Below, one piece after another: positions 20,310 through 27,063 of a DNA stretch of 48,986 bases (positions are counted from its first letter, which is position 1; every line of letters begins with the position of its first letter). The position numbers and the translations under genes are program-made. Origin of the DNA: Alphaproteobacteria bacterium (GTDB lineage Bacteria > Pseudomonadota > Alphaproteobacteria > Bin95); assembly GCA_022827685.1 (NCBI GenBank), contig JAJEIH010000058.1, forward strand, positions 1 to 48,986. The letters are read 5' to 3'. Below the pieces are notes generated by a model, which ran no database searches, was not told where the DNA came from, and was given only the letters and a program-made list of their open reading frames with translations.

Positions 20310-21935
20310 TCAGTAGCCAAGCCGCTTGTCGCGGGCGGCATCGTGCGGGTCGCGGTCTTCCGGCGCGCCGTGCCCGCCGCCGCCCGAGGTCTGCAGCAGG
20401 ATGCGGTCGCCCCGGCGCACCGGCAGGTTCGAGACCTTGGACCCTAGTTCGATCGCTTCGCCGTCGCGTGTCAGCACGGAGCGCCCCGGCGCCCCCGCCC
20501 CGCCGCCGGCAAGCCCGTAGGGCGGAACCCGGAAGCGCTCGTAGTTGGTGGAAAACATGCCCTCTTCCGCGTCCAGCCGGAACTCGCGCCGGAGGCCGAG
20601 CCCGCCGCGCCGCCTGCCCTCGCCGCCGCTGCCGGGCGCCAGCCCGTATTCGGTGATGGTGAGCGGATAAAGGCTCTCCACCATTTCGATGGGCGTGTTG
20701 GCGAGATTGTGCAGGCAGGCCGAAAGCGCATTGGCGCCGTCGGCGTCGGGATGCGCGCCCCAGCCGCCGACCTCGATGTCGAAATAGACCTCCGGCCGCC
20801 CGGACCGCCCCTTGAGCCCCAGCGCATAGACATAGCTCACGCCGTAATAGGCCGCGGATATGCGCTCCGGCGCCGCCCGGCCGAGCGCGCCCAGAACGGT
20901 GGTGACGATGCGGTGCGCGGTCGCCATGCGGTTCGCCACCGGCGCGGGCGGCAGAGCATTGCAGATCGTGCCCTCGCGCGCCGTGATCCCGACCGGCCGG
21001 TAGGCGCCGGAATTGGCCGGAACCTCCAGCCCGGCAGCGCACATGAAGGCGCAATAGACGGCCGATTTCGACATGTTGAGGGTGCAGTTGACCGGCCCCG
21101 CCGCCTGCGGGCCCGAAGCGGAGAGATCGACCTTCGCCGTCTCGCCGTCGATCCGCACCTCGGCGGCGATGAGGCGCGGCTCCTCGGTGATGCCGTCGTC
21201 GTCCACATAGTCCTCGAAGCGGTATGCGCCGTCCGGAATGCCGGCGATGGCCGCACGCATCGCGGCTTCCGACCGGTCGAGAATGCGGTCGGTCGCAGCC
21301 TGGAGCCGCTCGGGCCCGAACCGTTCCGCGAGGCGCAACACGCCGGCCGCGCCGATATCGAGCGAGGCCAGCTGCGCCTCGAAATCGCCGCGCACCTTCT
21401 CCGGCTCGCGGGTATTGGCGTAGAAGACGCCGAGCAGCGCCTCGTTGACCCGTCCGGCTTCCACCGCCTTGCAGGGTGGAATCCGCAGCCCCTCCTGGTA
21501 AATCTCGCGCGCCTTGGCGTCGTAACTGCCGGGCGCGCCGCCGCCGACATCGGTGTGGTGGGTGAGCGTGCCGGTAATCGCGATCCGCCGGCCCCGGAAC
21601 CAGACGGGCTTGAAGGTCAGCACATCGGGCAGGTGCTGGCCGCCGGCATAGGGGTCGTTGGTGACGATGACATCGCCCTCATGCCACTCGTTCAGCGGAA
21701 TGGGCCCTGCGAGGATGCCTTCGAGGCAGGTCGCCATGGAATTAAGGTGGATGGCGATGCGGGCCGATTGCGCGACATTTCGCCCCTCCGCGTCGAACAC
21801 GGCGGTCGAGTAGTCGAGCGTCTCGCGAACGACCGTGGACCGGGCCGTGCGCCAGATGGTCACGTTCATGTCCTCCGCCGCCGCGACGAGCGCGTTGCGG
21901 ATGATTTCGATGTCGATGGGGCTCAGATCGGTCAT
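20310..21935 (-). CDS. Hydantoinase B / oxoprolinase family protein
   Basis: A 541-residue HyuB-type subunit. Together with HyuA proteins, this family forms ATP-dependent enzymes that open cyclic amides (N-methylhydantoin, 5-oxoproline) or carboxylate small molecules such as acetone and acetophenone. Family marks are the start D-I-E-I-I-R-N-A-L, the segment N-D-P-Y-A-G-G-Q-H-L-P-D near residue 90, H-H-T-D-V-G-G-G-A-P-G-S, and P-V-N-C-T-L-N-M-S-K-S-A-V-Y. The C-terminus has the usual Gly-rich loop (T-S-G-G-G-G-H-G-A-P). The ATG overlaps the hyuA-like stop by 4 bases. The substrate is unknown. Confidence 0.9.
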   Translation of the reverse strand: MTDLSPIDIEIIRNALVAAAEDMNVTIWRTARSTVVRETLDYSTAVFDAEGRNVAQSARIAIHLNSMATCLEGILAGPIPLNEWHEGDVIVTNDPYAGGQHLPDVLTFKPVWFRGRRIAITGTLTHHTDVGGGAPGSYDAKAREIYQEGLRIPPCKAVEAGRVNEALLGVFYANTREPEKVRGDFEAQLASLDIGAAGVLRLAERFGPERLQAATDRILDRSEAAMRAAIAGIPDGAYRFEDYVDDDGITEEPRLIAAEVRIDGETAKVDLSASGPQAAGPVNCTLNMSKSAVYCAFMCAAGLEVPANSGAYRPVGITAREGTICNALPPAPVANRMATAHRIVTTVLGALGRAAPERISAAYYGVSYVYALGLKGRSGRPEVYFDIEVGGWGAHPDADGANALSACLHNLANTPIEMVESLYPLTITEYGLAPGSGGEGRRRGGLGLRREFRLDAEEGMFSTNYERFRVPPYGLAGGGAGAPGRSVLTRDGEAIELGSKVSNLPVRRGDRILLQTSGGGGHGAPEDRDPHDAARDKRLGY

Positions 21936-23974
21936 GCGCCTTCTCCCCCGCGCCGCGCAACCAGATGACCTCCGGACGCCATCGCGAGACGCCATCCCGC
22001 CGGCACAAGAAGCGTCGCATGGGCTTCCTCGACGATGACAGGCCCCTCGACCGTCTCCGGCAGGCGCTCGCGGTCGTAAACCGGAAGACGCCGCCAGCCT
22101 CCCTCGATCCAGACGCGCCGGTCGCCCTTCGGCCCGGCGCCGGTCGCGGCGGGCGGCCGTATGGCGGGTTTCGGCAGCAGGCCCCTGGCGGTCGCGCGCA
22201 AGGTGACGATCTCGACCGGCGCAGCCGGGTCGGAATGCGCATAGCGCGCCTGGTGCAGGTCGTGGAAATCGGCGACGAGGCGGGCAAGGGACCGCTTGCC
22301 GGGCCGCACGTCGCCCCAGGGAACCAGCAGTTCATAAGCCTGGCCGCGATAGCGCATGTCGGCCGCGAGGCGGATCTGGCGCGCGTCCTCGGCAATGCGG
22401 TCGGCGGCCAGCAGCGCATGGCCTTCCCCGACAAGCTGCGCCGCAAGCTGCGCCAGCACCGGCAGCGCGCTCTCCTCCGCATCCAGCAGGCGCGAGCGCG
22501 CCACGTCATGGGCGATGTCGGCCGTCAGTATGCCGCGCGCCGAGAAGGTGCCGGGGTCCCGCGGGAACACCACCTCCCCTATTTCCAGCTCCTCCGCGAG
22601 GCTGGCGGCATGCAGGCCGCCGGCTCCGCCGAAGGCGGCGATGGCGAAGTCGCGGGGGTCCGCGCCCTTCTCGAACAGGCTGAGCTTGATGGCGGACGCC
22701 ATATGCGCATTGACGACGGCGAGAATGCCCTCAGCGGCTGCCTCCACGCCGAGCCCGAGCGGACCCGCCACCCGTTCCGCCACGGCGGCCCGCGCAAGGC
22801 CCGCATCGAGCTTCAGCGCGCCGCCGAGGAAGAAGTCCGGGTCCAGCCGGCCGAGCACGATATTGGCGTCGGTGACGGTCGGCTCGACGCCGCCCCTTCC
22901 ATAAGCGGCCGGTCCCGGATCGGCGCCCGCGCTTGCAGGCCCGACGCTGAGCGCCCCGCCGGGCGCCACGGAGGCGATGGAGCCGCCGCCCGCGCCGATG
23001 GTGCGCATCTCCACCATCGGCAGGCGCACCGGCAGGCCGTCGATCTCGCCTTCCGTCACAACCGTGCTCTCGCCGTCCCGGACCACGGACACATCGAAGC
23101 TGGTGCCGCCCATATCGACCGCCACGAGGTCGGGCCGCCCGAGCGTTCCCGAGAGGTCCGCCGCCGCCATGGCCCCGCCCGAAGGCCCGGAGAGCAGCAG
23201 GCGGACGGGCAGCCGCGCGGCCTGGGAAGGCGTCGTCACCCCTCCGTTGGACTGCACGAGATAGAGCCGCGCCGAAAGCCTGGCCTCCCGGAGCCGTGCT
23301 TCCAGCCGCGCCAGATAGTCGTTCACCACCGGCACGAGCAGGGCGTTGAGCACTGTGGTCGAAGCCCGCTCGAACTCGCGAATTTCCGGGCTCACATCCG
23401 AAGACAGCGACACCGGAATACCGGGCGCGGCCTCGATCAGTATTTCCTCCACGCGGCGCTCATGCGCGGGGTCGCGATAGGCATGCAGGAACGCGACGGC
23501 GACGGCGCCGACGCCCGCTTCGGATATCTCGCGCGCAATGCCGGCGACGGCCCTCTCGTCGAGCGGCGCTTCCTCGCTGCCGTCCCAACGCATCCGCCCT
23601 TCGACGCCGTAGCGCCTGTCTCGGGGCACCAGCACCGTCTGGGGCGTCGGCTTCAGCGTGTAGGGCTCGCGGCGGACATGCCGGCCGATCTCCAGCACAT
23701 CGGCAAAGCCCCTGTTGGCGATCAGCGCGCCTTCCGGCAGCTTGCGCTCCAGCACGGCATTGGTGGCGATGGTCGTGCCATGCAGGATGAACCCGACCTC
23801 CCCCGGCTCGAAGCCGAGGCGTTCCTTTGCCTCGGCTATGCCGGCGAGCAGCCCCTCGGAGGGGTCCGCCGGCGTGGTCGGGGTCTTCAGCGCATGGACT
23901 TCGCCGGTCCCGGCATCCAGCACCATCAGGTCCGTGAAGGTGCCCCCGACATCGACGCCGATGCGGTATTTCAT
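21932..23974 (-). CDS. Hydantoinase A / oxoprolinase family protein
   Basis: A 680-residue HyuA-type subunit with an actin-like ATPase fold. The phosphate-binding start is G-V-D-V-G-G-T-F-T-D-L. H-G-T-T-I-A-T-N-A-V-L-E-R (about residue 65), Q-S-N-G-G-V-T-T, A-V-D-M-G-G-T-S-F-D-V-S and A-A-F-G-G-A-G-G-L-H-A follow in the standard order. It pairs with the HyuB protein encoded next, coupling ATP hydrolysis to lactam opening or to carboxylation. It begins 14 bases after the otnC-like stop. There is no gene for the third small subunit seen in acetone carboxylases, so a hydantoinase or oxoprolinase-like reaction is somewhat favoured. Confidence 0.9.
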   Translation of the reverse strand: MKYRIGVDVGGTFTDLMVLDAGTGEVHALKTPTTPADPSEGLLAGIAEAKERLGFEPGEVGFILHGTTIATNAVLERKLPEGALIANRGFADVLEIGRHVRREPYTLKPTPQTVLVPRDRRYGVEGRMRWDGSEEAPLDERAVAGIAREISEAGVGAVAVAFLHAYRDPAHERRVEEILIEAAPGIPVSLSSDVSPEIREFERASTTVLNALLVPVVNDYLARLEARLREARLSARLYLVQSNGGVTTPSQAARLPVRLLLSGPSGGAMAAADLSGTLGRPDLVAVDMGGTSFDVSVVRDGESTVVTEGEIDGLPVRLPMVEMRTIGAGGGSIASVAPGGALSVGPASAGADPGPAAYGRGGVEPTVTDANIVLGRLDPDFFLGGALKLDAGLARAAVAERVAGPLGLGVEAAAEGILAVVNAHMASAIKLSLFEKGADPRDFAIAAFGGAGGLHAASLAEELEIGEVVFPRDPGTFSARGILTADIAHDVARSRLLDAEESALPVLAQLAAQLVGEGHALLAADRIAEDARQIRLAADMRYRGQAYELLVPWGDVRPGKRSLARLVADFHDLHQARYAHSDPAAPVEIVTLRATARGLLPKPAIRPPAATGAGPKGDRRVWIEGGWRRLPVYDRERLPETVEGPVIVEEAHATLLVPAGWRLAMASGGHLVARRGGEGA

Positions 23975-23988
23975 GAGTTCGCTCGCCC

Positions 23989-24627
23989 TCAGGTGTCGGA
24001 TGGGAAGCGGCGGCGGATTTCGGCCACCTGCTCCGGGGTCAGCGGTCGGGTCCTCATGCCCTGCAGGGCAAGGAACAGCTTGGCCGTCTCTTCCAGTTCC
24101 TCCGTGGCATAGACGGCGTCGGCGAGGGACTTGCCCGCCACCACGGGCCCGTGGTTGGCCAGCAGCATGGCGTGATGGTCGGAGGCCATCTCGCGCACCG
24201 CCCTGGCAAGGTCGACGTCGCCGGGCGGAAAATAGGGAACGAGCGGCAGCCTGCCGACGCGCATGGCATAGTAGGCCGTGAGCGGCGGCAGCACATCCGC
24301 CTCGTCGATATCCTCAAGGCAGCTCACCGCGACCGAGTGCGTCGAGTGCAGATGGACGACCGCTCCCGCTCTGGGCCGGCACTCATACATGGCGATATGC
24401 AGGAAGGCTTCCTTCGTCGGCGCGTCGCCCGAGACGAGGTTTCCGGCGGCGTTCAGCCGCGAAATCCGTGCAGGGTCCAGATTGCCCATGCTGGCGCCGG
24501 TCGGCGTCATCAGCCAGCCATCGTCGAGACGGACGCTGATATTCCCCGTCGAGCCGAAGGTCAGGCCCCGGTCGAACAGTGACTTGGCCATGTCCGCGAC
24601 CCGGTCCCGCAGCCTTGCCTCGCTCAC
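23989..24627 (-). CDS. otnC: Class II aldolase/adducin family, 3-oxo-tetronate-4-phosphate decarboxylase-like
   Basis: A 212-residue zinc-dependent class II aldolase-fold protein. T-G-S-T-G-N-I-S-V-type residues near 26 bind the substrate phosphate, Glu73 in T-K-E-A-F-L-H is the likely catalytic acid, and zinc ligands are His92 and His94 in V-H-L-H-S-T-H-S plus His159 in A-N-H-G-P-V. Sequence and linkage to a DUF1537 kinase point to OtnC, which decarboxylates 3-oxo-tetronate 4-phosphate to dihydroxyacetone phosphate. The start is the GTG at 24627, whose GTGA overlaps the kinase stop; no ATG fits. Confidence 0.78.
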   Translation of the reverse strand: MSEARLRDRVADMAKSLFDRGLTFGSTGNISVRLDDGWLMTPTGASMGNLDPARISRLNAAGNLVSGDAPTKEAFLHIAMYECRPRAGAVVHLHSTHSVAVSCLEDIDEADVLPPLTAYYAMRVGRLPLVPYFPPGDVDLARAVREMASDHHAMLLANHGPVVAGKSLADAVYATEELEETAKLFLALQGMRTRPLTPEQVAEIRRRFPSDT

Positions 24628-25889
24628 GGCAGCATCCCGAATGCGTCGGCGAAAAACGTCTCCCTGCCGAAGTTCCCGGACTTGAGCGCAAGCGCAAGCG
24701 GCCTGCCGCCGACGGTTTCCGTCCAGGGCACGCCAGGCGCGATTTCCGGGCCGATGCGCAAGGCCGTCGCCCCGAGGGCCGAGACGACTGCGCCGGCCGT
24801 CTCGCCCCCGGCGACGACGATCCGGGAGAAGCCGTTTTCGGCAAGCGCGGCGGCAATCCTTTCGAAAGCGGACTCGATCATGCGCCCCGCCCGCTCGACG
24901 CCGTAGCGGGCCTGCACCGCCGAAACCTCCTCCGGCCCGGCGGACGCATAGACCAGTACCGGCGCGTCCGCCGGCTGGTCGAGCGCCCAGGCTATGGCGT
25001 CCCCGACCTCGCCCGGCCCCGCGGCCAGCCCGTCCGGATCGAGCTTTCTGGCCGGCCAGATGTCGTCGACTGCCGCGATCTGCGCCCTGGTGGCGGCCGA
25101 GCAACTGCCCGCCAGCACGACCTCCCGGCCCGCCGTCTCCGGCAAGGCCGGACCGGACCCGGCGGAAAGCAGGCCCGATTTCCGGAAGTTCTCCGGCAGG
25201 CCCATGCCGATGCCCGAGCCGCCGGTGACCAGCCCGTGGTCTGCCGCCGCCTCGCCGATCACGCGCAGGTCGGCGTCCGCAACCGCATCGATGACGCCGT
25301 ATCGTACGCCGTCGGCCTTCAGCGCCGAGATGCGGGACCGGATTGCCTCGACACCCGCGCTCACAACCTGCAGCGGCACCAGCCCTACCCGGCCCTGCGA
25401 CTGCGCCGCCATCAGCCGGACCAGGCTGGAGTCCCGCATCGGCGTCAGCGGATGGTCTTTCATCGGCGACTCGGCGAGCAGCATGTCGCCGACATGGAGA
25501 TAGCCCCGGTAGATCGTGCGCCCATTGGTCGGAAAGGCGGGGCAAACGAGTGCGAATTCTGCGCCGAGCGCATCCGCAAGCGCGTCGGCCACGGGGCCGA
25601 TATTGCCCTTTTCCGTGGAATCGAAGGTGGAGCAGTATTTGAAGACGATCTGCCGGGCACCCGCCTCCCGCAGCCACTGAAGCGCCTCCAGCGACCGGTC
25701 CACCGCCTCGCCCACCGGCGCGGTCCTCGACTTGAGGGCCACCACGACCGCCTCCGCATCGCCGATGCCGGTCCCGGCATCCGGCACGCCGACGGTCTGC
25801 ACCGTCTTCACGCCCTCCTTGACCCAAGTCCCGGCGAGGTCCGTGGCGCCGGTGAAGTCGTCGGCAATCGCGCCCAGCACGATGTTCAT
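24624..25889 (-). CDS. otnK: 3-oxo-tetronate kinase-like protein (DUF1537, four-carbon acid sugar kinase)
   Basis: A 421-residue four-carbon acid sugar kinase. The N-terminal domain opens with G-A-I-A-D-D-F-T-G-A-T-D-L-A, the hallmark of the family. K-Y-C-S-T-F-D-S-T-E-K-G-N-I-G follows near residue 85, and the C-terminal nucleotide-binding domain has V-V-A-G-G-E-T-A-G-A-V and L-K-S-G-N-F-G near the end. OtnK phosphorylates 3-oxo-tetronate before OtnC decarboxylates the product. It leads the operon otnK-otnC-hyuA-hyuB-crotonase. The partner dehydrogenase and isomerase (LtnD, OtnI) are not in the window. The ATG at 25889 directly precedes the family motif. Confidence 0.82.
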   Translation of the reverse strand: MNIVLGAIADDFTGATDLAGTWVKEGVKTVQTVGVPDAGTGIGDAEAVVVALKSRTAPVGEAVDRSLEALQWLREAGARQIVFKYCSTFDSTEKGNIGPVADALADALGAEFALVCPAFPTNGRTIYRGYLHVGDMLLAESPMKDHPLTPMRDSSLVRLMAAQSQGRVGLVPLQVVSAGVEAIRSRISALKADGVRYGVIDAVADADLRVIGEAAADHGLVTGGSGIGMGLPENFRKSGLLSAGSGPALPETAGREVVLAGSCSAATRAQIAAVDDIWPARKLDPDGLAAGPGEVGDAIAWALDQPADAPVLVYASAGPEEVSAVQARYGVERAGRMIESAFERIAAALAENGFSRIVVAGGETAGAVVSALGATALRIGPEIAPGVPWTETVGGRPLALALKSGNFGRETFFADAFGMLP

Positions 25890-25932
25890 GCAGCAGTCTC
25901 CGCCGGTGCGCTGCCCGAGGGTCCTGCCGCCG

Positions 25933-26469
25933 TCAGTGCGAGTAGCCCCTGAGCCGATGGTAGCTCTCGACCTGCTCCGGTGTGAGTTCGCGGGTGACTT
26001 CGATGTGCGCAAGCAGGTGGATGGCCCTCAATTCCCCCTGCATGACCCCGAGATGCCCGGACACCTGCGTCACGTTTGCGGCTGTCGGTCCGCCCGACGC
26101 GAACAGGTCCGCAAGGTGGTGCTCCGCCGCCAGGATGGCCTCGCCCTTCGCGACCGCCTGCGCCTTCATCTTCTCGTAAATTGCTTTGATGCGGCGGAGT
26201 TGCTTGTCGGCAAGGCCGAGTTCGGCCTTGAGTTCGAGAAGGTGCCTCGGCCCCGGAAAGCGGTTGAGCTCCGCCGCCCGCGCAAGGCCCATGCCGTCTC
26301 CTTCCCTCAGCTCGCGGATCTCCTCGGCCGTAAGGCTCGGGATTTCGGCGCTTTGTCCGTGCGCATAGGGCGAAATCCCATGCGCATGCTGCGCCGACGC
26401 CGACGCCGAAATCAGGGCGAAAACGCCAATCAGGGCAAGCATTCCACGCATGACGGTCGCCGTCTTCAT
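25933..26469 (-). CDS. Spy/CpxP-like periplasmic protein
   Basis: A 178-residue exported protein. Residues 1-26 form a Sec signal peptide with likely cleavage after A-S-A, leaving a His-containing mature start (Q-H-A-H-G). The rest is helical, with two L-T-x-E-x-type segments: L-T-A-E-E-I-R-E-L and, near the C-terminus, L-T-P-E-Q-V-E-S-Y-H-R-L, plus L-G-L-A-D-K-Q-L-R-R-I. This matches the Spy/CpxP group of periplasmic chaperones and metal or envelope-stress responders. The ATG at 26469 is chosen because GGAGGG lies just before it; an in-frame ATG four codons earlier overlaps that site. Downstream otnK starts 43 bases later. Confidence 0.75.
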   Translation of the reverse strand: MKTATVMRGMLALIGVFALISASASAQHAHGISPYAHGQSAEIPSLTAEEIRELREGDGMGLARAAELNRFPGPRHLLELKAELGLADKQLRRIKAIYEKMKAQAVAKGEAILAAEHHLADLFASGGPTAANVTQVSGHLGVMQGELRAIHLLAHIEVTRELTPEQVESYHRLRGYSH

Positions 26470-26554
26470 CGGTCCCTCCAAATCTCGTGCCGGCTCGATT
26501 GACCGCGACTATGCCCGCGTCCCGGTCCCGAGGCCAGACTTCGGCAACGAAGCG

Positions 26555-26687
26555 TCATTCCCGCATTACCGCGCCGTAAGGATCGAAGAACGGTTCCGGC
26601 CAGAAGCTGGCGGGCGGCGGTTGCCGAGGATTTCGATCTCCCGGTCATTTTCTTCCTCTGCCAGCGCCCTCGGCGCATAACCGCCGG
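26555..26687 (-). pseudogene. Decayed 3' end of a dimethylglycine-dehydrogenase-like gene
   Basis: The minus strand from 26687 reads G-G-Y-A-P-R-A-L-A-E-E-E, then E-I-E-I-L-G-N-R-R-P, matching the last part of the intact dehydrogenase at 27064-29496 (C-G-Y-V-P-K-T-L-A-A-E-E, then E-V-E-I-L-G-D-R-R-P). The frame then breaks, and after a one-base shift P-F-F-D-P-Y-G-A-V-M-R-E followed by TGA matches the end P-L-F-D-P-N-G-A-A-M-R-G. DNA identity looks about three quarters by eye. Only about 44 codons remain, directly abutting the stop of the antitoxin gene. The rest of the gene is gone. Confidence 0.85.
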
Positions 26688-26688
26688 C

Positions 26689-27012
26689 TCAATTCGCCAT
26701 CGCCGTCTCGCGTTCGCGCCCCGCATCGACATGGACCGTGATCCGCAGGTCGCGGTCGAGCGCGGCCAGCATCTTCATCAACCGGTCAAGCGTGAATCTC
26801 CCGAGATCCGCGTTGCGGATGCGCGAGAAATCGGCCGGAGCGAACCCGGTCAAGGCGGCCGTTTTTCGTACGGTCAGCCGGCGCTCGTCCAACACCGAAA
26901 CAATACGGGCGGCAACAATCGCCTTGGCCTGCTTGAGGCCCGTTTCGGGATCGCCGAAGTCGCGAAACACATTGCCACTTCCCTCGACCAGTTCGAAGTC
27001 ATTCTCGCTCAT
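26689..27012 (-). CDS. XRE/HigA-like helix-turn-helix antitoxin (no toxin partner seen)
   Basis: A 107-residue protein of the HTH_37 type. The opening G-S-G-N-V-F-R-D-F-G-D-P, then a helix-turn-helix at about residues 45-75 (L-T-V-R-K-T-A-A-L-T-G-F through F-S-R-I-R-N) and the tail F-T-L-D-R-L-M-K-M-L-A-A-L-D-R-D-L-R-I follow the antitoxins of HigB/Gp49-type toxins. The toxin gene normally lies just upstream in the same operon, but here the upstream neighbour, 51 bases away, is the end of the dehydrogenase gene. It is therefore an orphan, or a plain regulator. A broken dehydrogenase end flanks its other side. Confidence 0.8.
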   Translation of the reverse strand: MSENDFELVEGSGNVFRDFGDPETGLKQAKAIVAARIVSVLDERRLTVRKTAALTGFAPADFSRIRNADLGRFTLDRLMKMLAALDRDLRITVHVDAGRERETAMAN

Positions 27013-27063
27013 GGCGACGACTCCCGTCCCAATCGGGCCGGCCGGATGATCGGCCCGGATCCG

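Noticed and set aside
26466-26732. 88-codon minus-strand ORF between the Spy-like gene and the antitoxin
   Set aside because: It is Arg-rich and runs in a different frame across the dehydrogenase remnant, which explains the DNA better.
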